Shown here piece by piece: positions 43,223-51,347 of a stretch of 64,000 nt of DNA. Under the pieces are notes generated by a model. The model made no database searches. It had not been told where the DNA came from and worked only from the letters and a program-made list of their open reading frames with translations. The translations under genes and the position numbers were made by a program. Numbering within the stretch: the first letter of the stretch is position 1; every line of letters begins with the position of its first letter. Location of the stretch: positions 62,001 to 126,000 of the forward strand of contig DAONQC010000003.1 of the NCBI GenBank assembly GCA_035409945.1, in the 5' to 3' direction. Source of the stretch: MWEH01 sp035409945 (GTDB taxonomy: Bacteria; Bacillota; Clostridia; Christensenellales; DTU072).

Positions 43223-43816
43223 TTATTTTTCGTATTTTCTAATTCTTAAATTAACACCCAGCTCATCCGCTATCTTTTGTGCTATTTTTTGATCTTCTAG
43301 ACTTATCACATCTACCACGGAAAGCGTTACTTCAGGAATGTATTTTTTACATTCTCTTGTGAACTTTAAAATAGCCTCGAATGCCTCTTCACCGTACAAA
43401 GGATGGCATAAATCGTTATACTTTTCTTTAGTTACAGCATTAAGGGAAATACTGATTGAATCAACAGCTCCGCTTAACTGTTTTGCAACATTACCGCCAG
43501 TAATTAATTCCCCTTGACCGTTTGTATTCAGCCTGACCTTTTTATTTTTAGAGTGTAGATATTCTGCAATTTCTATAATCTCAGGCAGCTTATATGTTGG
43601 TTCCCCATAGCCACAAAAAACCACTTCTTCATCTGATGTTTCTAAATCCTCAAAAGATGCAATTACTTCTTTTGCAGTGGGTTCCTTTCTTAACCACAAA
43701 TCTAAAGCATGAAAATCATCGGTGTTTCTTATGCAAAAATCACAGCAATTGCTACACCTGTTTGTCAAGTTAATGTATATTTTATTTCCAATTTTGTATG
43801 TATATGTATTGTTCAT
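43223..43816 (-). CDS. TatD-associated radical SAM protein
   Basis: A compact 197-aa radical SAM enzyme. The cluster-binding CX3CX2C is in CSNCCDFC near the start, with the SAM-contact GYGEPT and the strand LNTNGQG. Small proteins of this kind, encoded next to tatD, form a recognised subfamily (tatD_link_rSAM) of unknown reaction. It starts 2 bases after the tatD stop and is clearly in one operon with it. Confidence 0.93.
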   Translation of the reverse strand: MNNTYTYKIGNKIYINLTNRCSNCCDFCIRNTDDFHALDLWLRKEPTAKEVIASFEDLETSDEEVVFCGYGEPTYKLPEIIEIAEYLHSKNKKVRLNTNGQGELITGGNVAKQLSGAVDSISISLNAVTKEKYNDLCHPLYGEEAFEAILKFTRECKKYIPEVTLSVVDVISLEDQKIAQKIADELGVNLRIRKYEK

Positions 43817-43818
43817 TT

Positions 43819-44577
43819 CTATATCCTAAACACCCTTTTGGCATTTTTCGTTGTCAATGTATTTATATCAATATCAGAAAACCATTCTTGCATCTTTTGT
43901 GCCACCAGATTTATATATTTGGGATAGTTTACTGTTCCTCTATATGGATGCGGTGTCATATATGGACAATCTGTTTCAAGCAACAATCGGTCCTGATTAA
44001 TAGCTTTTACAACATCTTCTTTATTTGCATTTTTGAATGTTATCGCACCACCAAAGCTGAAGTAAGCATCAAAATCAGCAAATCGTTTAGCCATCTCTGC
44101 ACTTCCGCTATAGCAATGCAAAATAACTCCATTATTAAGCCATCTAGTAGATTCTTTAAGTATGTCATACGTAAGCTGGTAAGCATCTCTAACATGCAAC
44201 ACAACTGGCAAGTGTAAATGGTCTGCTAACTCTAGCTGTTCTCTAAATACCTTTTCTTGTATACTTCTTTCGCTCCTATCATAGTAGAAATCTAGACCAA
44301 TTTCTCCATATGCAACCACCTTGTCGCTCTTTGCCAAATCCACAAATTTTTCGTAATCCTTTTCTCCCTTTCTAGCACTATCATGTGGATGAATGCCTAT
44401 AGTGGCGTATATATTATCATAGGTAGAAGCTAAGTCAAATGCTAACTCAGACGATTTCAAATCATAGCCAACACTGACTATGGCTTCAAGCCCATCTTCT
44501 TGCATATTTTTAACTATGCTTTCTACACTATTAATGAGTCTATCATCATTTAAGTGAGCATGAGTATCTATTAACAT
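43819..44577 (-). CDS. tatD: TatD-family metal-dependent deoxyribonuclease
   Basis: A TIM-barrel hydrolase active as a 3'-5' DNase or exonuclease in studied members, and implicated in DNA repair and quality control. The 252-aa sequence has the metal ligands DTHAHLND, GEIGLDFYYDRS, VLHCYSG and ETDCPYMTPHPYRG. Full length. It lies between metG and the radical SAM gene. Confidence 0.95.
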   Translation of the reverse strand: MLIDTHAHLNDDRLINSVESIVKNMQEDGLEAIVSVGYDLKSSELAFDLASTYDNIYATIGIHPHDSARKGEKDYEKFVDLAKSDKVVAYGEIGLDFYYDRSERSIQEKVFREQLELADHLHLPVVLHVRDAYQLTYDILKESTRWLNNGVILHCYSGSAEMAKRFADFDAYFSFGGAITFKNANKEDVVKAINQDRLLLETDCPYMTPHPYRGTVNYPKYINLVAQKMQEWFSDIDINTLTTKNAKRVFRI

Positions 44578-44581
44578 TCTC

Positions 44582-44640
44582 TTATCTATGATATTTTACT
44601 CCCACTTTCCATTACTTGTCCGGCCTGATACGAACACATC
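44582..44640 (-). pseudogene. Remnant copy of the metG 3' end
   Basis: On the minus strand this reads QAGQVMESGSKIS-stop; metG ends QGMESGSKIS-stop. The offset is exactly 113 bases. Several differences in the last eight codons are synonymous (Gly GGG for GGT, Ser AGT for AGC), yet the sequence upstream has diverged beyond recognition. Confidence 0.85.
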
Positions 44641-44698
44641 GTTTTCTGCACCATCTATGAATTTATTACCACCCAAGAGCACAAGCTTATATTACTAT

Positions 44699-46654
44699 CT
44701 ATGATATTTTGCTACCACTTTCCATACCTTGTTCAGGCTTAAGAAGTACTACATTACCTTTAGAGTCTTCGGCACAAAGTAGCATGCCTTCACTCACTAC
44801 GCCCGCTAGTTTAGCCGGTTTTAAATTTGTTACCACAACTACATCTTTGCCTTTCATTTCTTCTGGTGAATAATATTTAGCAATTCCACTTACTATCGTT
44901 CTAGTTTCACTACCTATTTGTACTGTTGATTTTAGTAATTTATTACTATTTGGTAGCTTTTCACAATCTACTATTTTACCCGTCTTTAGTTCTACTTTAG
45001 CAAAAGTTTCGATTGATATCTCTTCCTTTTTCTGTTCTTTTTTCGAAAGTTCTACTTGTGCTGGTTTTACTTCTTTCTGCAATGAATTCAACCTGTTTTC
45101 CATATTAACCAATTCTTTCTCAATATTAATTCTTGGGAATAGTTGTTTCTCAGGCTTAGCTATCTGAACGCCTGGTTTTAACTTGCCAAATACCACTTCA
45201 TTTTCAAACAATTTTGGTAATTCTTCGCCAAAACATTTTAAAATAACCTCTGGCGTTTCTACTAAAAATGCTGACATATATACTGCCACAACTCTAATAG
45301 TTTCAGCTAAATTATATAAAATTGTGCCTAAACGACCTTTGCTATCAGGGTCTTTAGCTAATACCCAAGGTTTTGTCTCATCAATATATTTATTAGCTCT
45401 TTGCACGACCTGGAATATACTGATTAAAGCATTTTGAACCTTAAGTTCGTTCATATCTTTAACAACCGAAGAATACAAATTGTTTACCATTTGAATAAGT
45501 TCGCTATCCACATCTTCAGGCGTATCATTTGCAGGCAATATACCATCGAAATTTTGTATAAGCATCGCTGTTGTCCTACTGACAAGATTACCTAAATCAT
45601 TAGCTAGATCGCTATTGTATCTTGTTAAATATGACCTATTCGTATATACACCATCTGAGCCAAAAGGCACATCTCTTAGTAGGAAATATCTCAATGCATC
45701 CACACCGTAATGTGCGCAAAGATCAAATGGGTCGGTAATGTTACCTTTAGATTTGCTCATCTTATCGCCTTCAAATAAGAGCCAGCCATGACCATAAACT
45801 TGCTTGGGTAATGGTAAATCGAGTGCCATTAATATTGCAGGCCAAATTATGGAATGAAACCTAACAATTTCCTTGCCGACCATGTGAATGTCAGCAGGCC
45901 AATATTTGTCAAACAAACTCGTATCGTCGCTTAAATAACCAAGAGCAGTAATATAATTAGAAAGCGCATCTATCCAAACATAAACTACATGGTCCGGATC
46001 AAAAGTTACTGGCACGCCCCACTTTAGACTAGTTCTACTGACACACAAATCTTTTAGTCCTGGCTTTAAGAAATTATTTATCATTTCATTTGCACGGCTT
46101 TGAGGAAGTAAAAAATTAGGATTTGATTTAATGTGTTCAATCAACCTATCTTGATATGTACTAAGCCTGAAAAAATAACTTTCTTCTTTTGCCATAGCTA
46201 CATCTCGTCCGCAATCTGGGCATTTGCCATTTACTAGTTGAGATTCAGTCCAAAAACTCTCGCAGGGGGTACAATATAAACCTTCATACTCGCTCTTATA
46301 TAGGTCTCCCTTGTCATACAATTTCTTAAAAATTTCTTGCACTGCTTTTACATGGTAGTCATCGGTTGTACGGATAAATTTATCATACCTAATTCCCAAA
46401 AGTTTCCATAAATCGGTAATTTGTTTATATAACTCATCAACAAACAGTTGTGGTGACTTACCTGCTTGCATTGCCCTTTCTGCAACCTTTTGTCCATGTT
46501 CATCAGTGCCTGTTAGATAAAAAACGTCATAACCTTCTAATCTTTTAAATCGGCTTAAAGCATCACATATTACGGTCGTATAACAATGCCCTAGGTGAAA
46601 GCTCCCACTACTATAGTAAATAGGTGTTGTAATATAGAACTTTTTATCTTCCAT
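44699..46654 (-). CDS. metG: Methionyl-tRNA synthetase
   Basis: Charges tRNA-Met, including the initiator. The 651-aa protein has the class I motifs HLGH in PIYYSSGSFHLGHCY and KMSKS, a zinc knuckle (CTPC..CPDC), the helical anticodon domain, and a C-terminal Trbp111-type tRNA-binding domain (about 545-651). The ATG at 46652-46654 has GAGGG upstream; an open frame extends 15 codons further but is not conserved in type. A promoter lies at 46690-46719. No T-box is seen. Confidence 0.98.
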   Translation of the reverse strand: MEDKKFYITTPIYYSSGSFHLGHCYTTVICDALSRFKRLEGYDVFYLTGTDEHGQKVAERAMQAGKSPQLFVDELYKQITDLWKLLGIRYDKFIRTTDDYHVKAVQEIFKKLYDKGDLYKSEYEGLYCTPCESFWTESQLVNGKCPDCGRDVAMAKEESYFFRLSTYQDRLIEHIKSNPNFLLPQSRANEMINNFLKPGLKDLCVSRTSLKWGVPVTFDPDHVVYVWIDALSNYITALGYLSDDTSLFDKYWPADIHMVGKEIVRFHSIIWPAILMALDLPLPKQVYGHGWLLFEGDKMSKSKGNITDPFDLCAHYGVDALRYFLLRDVPFGSDGVYTNRSYLTRYNSDLANDLGNLVSRTTAMLIQNFDGILPANDTPEDVDSELIQMVNNLYSSVVKDMNELKVQNALISIFQVVQRANKYIDETKPWVLAKDPDSKGRLGTILYNLAETIRVVAVYMSAFLVETPEVILKCFGEELPKLFENEVVFGKLKPGVQIAKPEKQLFPRINIEKELVNMENRLNSLQKEVKPAQVELSKKEQKKEEISIETFAKVELKTGKIVDCEKLPNSNKLLKSTVQIGSETRTIVSGIAKYYSPEEMKGKDVVVVTNLKPAKLAGVVSEGMLLCAEDSKGNVVLLKPEQGMESGSKIS

Positions 46655-46689
46655 TTTTCCCTCACATAACAAATATTGCGTTATGCATA

Positions 46690-46719
46690 AGAATAACACA
46701 CATTTATAAAATATGTAAA
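46690..46719 (-). promoter_or_regulatory. Candidate metG promoter
   Basis: TTTACA (46714-46719), 18 bases, TATTCT (46690-46695) on the minus strand, about 36 bases before the metG ATG. Further upstream lie two direct copies of an 11-bp word (46751-46778). Confidence 0.5.
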
Positions 46720-46750
46720 CTAAATGACTTTAATACTTGTTATTTACTTA

Positions 46751-46778
46751 TTACTTAGTTAAATAAGTTACTTAGTTA
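46751..46778. repeat. Paired 11-bp direct repeats upstream of the metG promoter
   Basis: TTACTTAGTTA occurs at 46751-46761 and 46768-46778, a 17-base period. They are 32 bases upstream of the candidate -35 and could be an operator, but AT-rich chance is possible. The rest of the 46700-46912 gap shows nothing clear. Confidence 0.4.
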
Positions 46779-46912
46779 CAAGGTAAAAAATGACGATATG
46801 AATAAAGCAAATAAATTTGCTTAGATTTTTCCTTCTTGTTTGTTAATTTTATTATACGATGTGAAATTATTATATTTGAAGTTTTTGTATCCATAGCTAC
46901 ATAATTATGTGT

Positions 46913-46943
46913 AAAAAAACAAATGGCGAGAAATCCTCGCCAT
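46913..46943 (-). terminator. Terminator of recX
   Basis: Perfect 8-bp stem ATGGCGAG/CTCGCCAT (46923-46930 with 46936-46943) and a 5-base loop. On the minus strand TTGTTTTTTT follows. It is about 43 bases after the recX stop. Confidence 0.92.
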
Positions 46944-46985
46944 CATCGCCATTAATACTTTTGATTACGCACGATCAGTTGACAA

Positions 46986-47606
46986 TCACGGTTCGTTAGA
47001 AAAATAAGGTTCTGCGATTTTCTTTACTAACTCAAATTCATACCCTCTTGATATCAAATGTCTGCAAAGTTTCTCATAATTTTTCTTATTAAGTTCTTTC
47101 CCCCTCATATATTTTTCGGCAAGAAGGGTAGCTGATTTAGCGTATTTTTCATCATCTATATTGTCCAAAGCTTTCTCTATTTCTTCTTCAGACAAACCCT
47201 TGCTTCTCAACTCAAACCTAATTTTATATTCCCCTTTATTCAATGCCTTCGTAGCAGCATAAGTGCTGGCATACTTTGCGTCATCAATATAACCATATTC
47301 ACGAGCAAATTCAATAGCATATTCAACAGCCTTCTTTTTGAATCCTTTCTCGTAAAGTTTTTGTCTAGCCATCATTTCCGTCTTTGAGGATCTACTTAGC
47401 GAATTAATTAAAAAACTTTTTGCATTTTGTTTTTCATTCTCTAGCAAAAAATCCTTAAAGTAATCTCTTTTAACTTCCCCTTCTTTAATAGAGAATTTAT
47501 ACAACACTTCAAGACTGATGTTTTTATACACCTCGTCACCCACCGTGATTTCGGCCTTATTTTTTAAGTATTTGATTTTAGTTATGTTTATCAAACTTGA
47601 GTCCAT
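46986..47606 (-). CDS. recX: Regulatory protein RecX
   Basis: Inhibits RecA filament growth. The 206-aa protein is made of the three-helix RecX repeats: the core SKTEMMARQKLYEKGF, YGYIDDAKYASTYAATKALN and KYEKLCRHLISRGYEFELV. The N-terminal 60 residues are the variable beta-rich part. The gene stands alone with its own terminator. A diverged copy of its 5' end lies just upstream (47657-47750). Confidence 0.93.
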   Translation of the reverse strand: MDSSLINITKIKYLKNKAEITVGDEVYKNISLEVLYKFSIKEGEVKRDYFKDFLLENEKQNAKSFLINSLSRSSKTEMMARQKLYEKGFKKKAVEYAIEFAREYGYIDDAKYASTYAATKALNKGEYKIRFELRSKGLSEEEIEKALDNIDDEKYAKSATLLAEKYMRGKELNKKNYEKLCRHLISRGYEFELVKKIAEPYFSNEP

Positions 47607-47656
47607 TATTTTGTTAATAAATATTGTTTTACTCTTTTTAATACAATTTCGCTTTG

Positions 47657-47750
47657 TTTTTAATGCTTGATTTCAGTTCTATTTATCAAACTTGAGACCT
47701 TGAATTCATATTACAACGTCTTTTGCTACCTTTAATACAATTACCGCAAC
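47657..47750 (-). repeat. Decayed copy of the recX 5' end
   Basis: This segment aligns with 47561-47650 at an offset of 94-96 bases. Shared words: TTTTTAA-G-TTGATTT-AGTT, TTTATCAAACTTGAG, TTTAATACAATT. The parent segment covers the first codons of recX plus its upstream spacer. In the copy the start is followed by an early stop, so it is not coding. Confidence 0.8.
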
Positions 47751-47769
47751 TATGTAAAGTTGCGGTAAT
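47740..47769 (-). terminator. Likely terminator of ilvE
   Basis: Perfect 12-bp stem ATTACCGCAACT/AGTTGCGGTAAT with a 6-base loop, 13 bases after the ilvE stop. The T-run on the minus strand is poor (TGTATT), so efficiency is uncertain. Its far edge overlaps the recX-end repeat. Confidence 0.7.
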
Positions 47770-47782
47770 GTGCTTTAAACTA

Positions 47783-48838
47783 TTAATTTATTGGGATTAC
47801 CCATCCAAATGGATCAGGATATCGACCAAATTGGATTCCAGTCAACCTATCATACAAATATTCGGTTATTTTCCCCATCTCGCCATTGTTAATTAAAAAA
47901 TCTTTTCCTTCAAATCCAAGGACACCTACTGGGGACACCACGGCCGCAGTTCCTGTACCAAACGCTTCGTTTAGCGTTCCGTTTTCAAATCCATTTTTAA
48001 TGTCATCAATTGAAATTCTAGTTTCTTCAATTGGGATATTTTCAGACTTTAATATTTTAATTATGCTGTCTCTTGTTATTCCGGGAAGAATAGAACCAAC
48101 CAATGCTGGCGTTTTAACCACACCATCGAAAACGAAGAACATATTCATAGCACCTACTTCTTCAACATATTTGTGCTCATTTGAATCCATCCATAGCACT
48201 TGGGAATACCCCTTCTTTTTAGCGATGTCGCCCGAAAGTAATGAAGCAGCATAGTTGCCCATACACTTAACTTCACCCGTTCCACCTAACGGTGCTCTCA
48301 CATATTTGTTTTCAATCAATATTTTGGTTGGTTTAAGTCCTGTACTGTAATAAGAACCGACAGGTGAAAGGATAATAAAAAATCTATACATACTTCCGGA
48401 ACTAACACCTAACTGTCTGTCTGTCGCTATTAACGTAGGCCTGATATATAGTGATGTTCCAGGTTCGGTAGGAATCCAATCTTTTTCTAGTAGTATCAAT
48501 TCTACTAGTGCATTGTAAACTACATCTATATCTAGTTTAGGCATGCACATTCTTTCACATCCATTATTCATTCTCTTAAAATTATCTAAGGCACGGAATA
48601 ATGTAATTTTCCCCTCTTTATTTTTGTATGCCTTTAACCCTTCAAAAATACCTTGACCGTAATGTAGTATACTTGTCGAGGGATCCATTGCAAAAGGAGC
48701 ATATGGAACAATCTCAGGCTCCTTCCAAGCCCCGTTTTCAAAATCCATAATAAGCATATGGTCAGTAAAATATTTGCCAAAACCTAATTGATTTACTGGT
48801 GGCTTTGATTTTGGCATTGTCGTTTTAGTTATTTTCAT
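47783..48838 (-). CDS. ilvE: Branched-chain amino acid aminotransferase
   Basis: Pyridoxal-phosphate enzyme that transfers amino groups to and from leucine, isoleucine and valine. At 351 residues it is the long form (BCAT type I/II as in eukaryotes and many Firmicutes). Key features: HYGQGIFEGLKAY, RMCMPKLD, the PLP Lys in GEVKCMGNYAAS, EVGAMNMFFV and the C-terminal EAFGTGTAAVVSPV. It starts 14 bases inside the end of the IMPACT-family gene. Confidence 0.97.
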   Translation of the reverse strand: MKITKTTMPKSKPPVNQLGFGKYFTDHMLIMDFENGAWKEPEIVPYAPFAMDPSTSILHYGQGIFEGLKAYKNKEGKITLFRALDNFKRMNNGCERMCMPKLDIDVVYNALVELILLEKDWIPTEPGTSLYIRPTLIATDRQLGVSSGSMYRFFIILSPVGSYYSTGLKPTKILIENKYVRAPLGGTGEVKCMGNYAASLLSGDIAKKKGYSQVLWMDSNEHKYVEEVGAMNMFFVFDGVVKTPALVGSILPGITRDSIIKILKSENIPIEETRISIDDIKNGFENGTLNEAFGTGTAAVVSPVGVLGFEGKDFLINNGEMGKITEYLYDRLTGIQFGRYPDPFGWVIPIN

Positions 48839-49475
48839 TTTTTTCTCCTTCTTTCATAATTATATATTTGTGTGCTAATGGCTTTAGCACGCCTTTACCC
48901 ATTGTATAATTATTCACTATCGAATAAAGTTTTTCTTCCAAATTAACTGGCACCCCTGCAATTAGTTTTATATCTTCACCGTATTGAATATCTTCTACCG
49001 AGATTCCTTCCAAGCTAAAATTCCTTGTAATGACTTCAAGTTCTGAATACCCAATATTTATTTCATATGTTATTGACCATATTACATTAACGATTTCTGC
49101 TTTATCCAAGCAATTTAACACCGCATTTGAATATGCCGATATTAACCCGGGAGCACCTAACTTTATCCCACCAAAATATCTAGTTACCACACATGCTATC
49201 CCTTCAAGACCTTGCGTATTTAAAACACTTTTGATTGGGACTCCAGCTGTACCAGAGGGTTCTCCATCATCTGATACCTTTTCTTCATTACTGCCAGGTT
49301 TCCCTATGATTGCGTAACAATAGTGCGTTGCACCTGGATATTTAGCTTTTACTTCTTTAAGATAATCTAACCCATCAGAGACACTTTCAACTGGTAAAAT
49401 ACTACAAATAAACTTACTCCTTTTGATTTCTATAGTATCCTCTATTTCGGCTTTTACTGTTTGATAATTTCTCAT
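48825..49475 (-). CDS. IMPACT/YigZ-family protein
   Basis: A 216-aa protein of the UPF0029/YigZ family. The N-terminal IMPACT domain shows KRSKFICSILPVES, YPGATHYCYA, SDDGEPSGTAGVPI and VVTRYFGGIKLGAPGL. The C-terminal DUF1949 part follows. Eukaryotic IMPACT modulates Gcn2; the bacterial role is not established. It overlaps ilvE by 14 bases. Confidence 0.93.
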   Translation of the reverse strand: MRNYQTVKAEIEDTIEIKRSKFICSILPVESVSDGLDYLKEVKAKYPGATHYCYAIIGKPGSNEEKVSDDGEPSGTAGVPIKSVLNTQGLEGIACVVTRYFGGIKLGAPGLISAYSNAVLNCLDKAEIVNVIWSITYEINIGYSELEVITRNFSLEGISVEDIQYGEDIKLIAGVPVNLEEKLYSIVNNYTMGKGVLKPLAHKYIIMKEGEKNENN

Positions 49476-49527
49476 CTTGTATTAGTATTTCCCCTCTAAA
49501 GGCGGCATCATTAGACGAACATTATAA

Positions 49528-50760
49528 CTATATCATTACTTTTATTCGTGTCTTCTTTCCTTTTGAAATAACTACACCTTTTTGCAAATCCTCATCCAAA
49601 ACTACTGCATCCGAGTTAGTTACTGTAACATTATCAATTTTTACGCCTGCACCATCAATGAGGCGCCTTGCTTCCCCTTTGCTTTTTGCCACCTTTATTT
49701 CCAGCATTATTTCAACCAAACTATTAATACCTTTTGGTATTATTTGAGTAGGCATTTCTTCGCCATCGCCAAAAGCACCTTGTGACAATGTTTCTGCTTC
49801 TTGAGCTTTTTCTTCTCCATGGACAATTTTTGTTACTTCAAATGCTAATTTTACTTTTGCTATATTAATGGCCTTATCATAATGCCTAACGCCATCTTTT
49901 TCCATATAGCAAGAAGTCAGTTTATTAATTTCTTCCAAAGGAATAAAAGTTAATAATCGCATGCAAGTCTCCACATCATTATCATCTACGTTTCTAAAAT
50001 ATTGATAAAACTCATATGGAGTTGTTTTGATTTCATCTAACCAAAGTGCGCCTTTTACTGTCTTACCCATTTTGATTCCTTCAGATGTTAACAATAATTG
50101 GAATGTCATCGCATATGCTGCCTCTTGTTCTTTTCTTCTAATTAAGTCAGCACCCGCTAATATATTAGACCACTGGTCATCTCCACCACACTGCAATCTA
50201 CATCCGTACTTTTGAAATAACACTAAAAAGTCATATGCTTGCATCAACATATAATTAAATTCCAAAAATGAAAGTCCTCTTTCTAGACGTGTTTTAAAGC
50301 ACTCTGCTGTTAGCATCCTGTTCACAGAAAAATGCGCACCTATGTCTCTCAAAAAATCTACATAGTTAAGATTTAATAACCAATCAGCATTGTTGACCAT
50401 AATAGCTGCATTTTCTCCCGAGAAGTCGAGGAAACGTGATATCTGTTTCCTAAAGCATTCAATGTTATTATCTATAGTTTCTTTGGTCATCATACTGCGC
50501 ATATCCGTTCTTCCAGACGGATCTCCTATCATAGCTGTGCCACCACCCAAGAGTATTATTGGTTTATGTCCAGCTTGTTGCATATGGCGCATTCCCATTA
50601 ACGCGACAAAATGACCTATGTGTAAGCTATCCGCAGTAGGATCAAACCCTACATAAAAGGGTACACTTTCTTTTCCTAGCCGTTCATACAATTCTTCTTC
50701 GTATACTAGTTGTTTTATAAACCCTCTTTCTTTTAAGATATCCATAACATTCGTCTTCAT
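49528..50760 (-). CDS. tyrS: Tyrosyl-tRNA synthetase
   Basis: Charges tRNA-Tyr. The 410-aa protein has the class I motifs DSLHIGH and KMGKT (a KMSKS variant common in TyrRS), the tyrosine-binding YDFLVL and CGGDDQWSN, and a C-terminal S4 domain (about 345-410). I start at the ATG 50758-50760, six bases after GGGGAG; upstream in-frame starts lie in or before that site. A promoter is at 50855-50883. A T-box, usual for this gene in Firmicutes, is not present. Confidence 0.97.
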   Translation of the reverse strand: MKTNVMDILKERGFIKQLVYEEELYERLGKESVPFYVGFDPTADSLHIGHFVALMGMRHMQQAGHKPIILLGGGTAMIGDPSGRTDMRSMMTKETIDNNIECFRKQISRFLDFSGENAAIMVNNADWLLNLNYVDFLRDIGAHFSVNRMLTAECFKTRLERGLSFLEFNYMLMQAYDFLVLFQKYGCRLQCGGDDQWSNILAGADLIRRKEQEAAYAMTFQLLLTSEGIKMGKTVKGALWLDEIKTTPYEFYQYFRNVDDNDVETCMRLLTFIPLEEINKLTSCYMEKDGVRHYDKAINIAKVKLAFEVTKIVHGEEKAQEAETLSQGAFGDGEEMPTQIIPKGINSLVEIMLEIKVAKSKGEARRLIDGAGVKIDNVTVTNSDAVVLDEDLQKGVVISKGKKTRIKVMI

Positions 50761-50854
50761 CTGCATCTCCCCGTTCGCTATCAATCATTTATGTTTTAAT
50801 ACGATAAAATATCTTATTAAAATCCTCTCTTAGATTGCCGATTTATTTTCTCAA

Positions 50855-50883
50855 ATTCTAACACAATACGTGTATATAATCAA
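50855..50883 (-). promoter_or_regulatory. Candidate tyrS promoter
   Basis: TTGATT (50878-50883), 17 bases, TAGAAT (50855-50860) on the minus strand, about 90 bases before the tyrS ATG. Confidence 0.55.
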
Positions 50884-50924
50884 TAAAATACTACTTAGAG
50901 AGGCTAATTCAAGTCATTAGTTAG

Positions 50925-51150
50925 TTGTCATGTAAGTGCAACAGTAAGTCGCTTAAGGCACGAAAACCTCTCAAACTAAGTGCAACCTAACATTCCCCTC
51001 CAAATGTATTAAACTTTTTCTGTGCAGCATATACAGCGCAAATACCCGGAAGACCATAAAGGGTTTTAGTTTTAATTATATGGGAATTAATAATTCGCAC
51101 AATTTGATACCAAATAACTAAAAACACAGTCTATGCAATAAAAATGAAAA
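50925..51150 (-). repeat. Dispersed intergenic repeat, copy iv (gap before tyrS)
   Basis: The gap 50761-51347 has no gene. 50934-51010 on the minus strand repeats 37300-37492: CGTGCCTTAAGCGACTTACTGTTGCACTTAC and GCACTTAGTTTGAGA are nearly identical. Farther out, AAGGGTTTTAGTTTTAATTATATGG (51059-51083, plus strand) faintly resembles copy ii. No coding potential was found in 51150-51347 either. Confidence 0.65.
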
Positions 51151-51347
51151 TTTAATAAATTGCGTTATTACGCTAGATACCTTTTGTTAAGTACAATCAC
51201 TCATAAAATAAAATCAGTAAAATCCTATCTACGAAGAATTAAAAATTACATTGTTAATTCGATGTAGTTCAAGATGAGTTTAGCCTTTGCAGTTGACATA
51301 TGTTAGTTGACGTACATATCAACTCAACAAATACGTGCTGTCTTTTA

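Noticed and set aside
51292..51323. Imperfect inverted repeat GTTGACATATGT..ACATATCAAC after the FtsX-type permease gene
   Set aside because: One bulge, and no T-run on the minus strand, so I do not call it a terminator.
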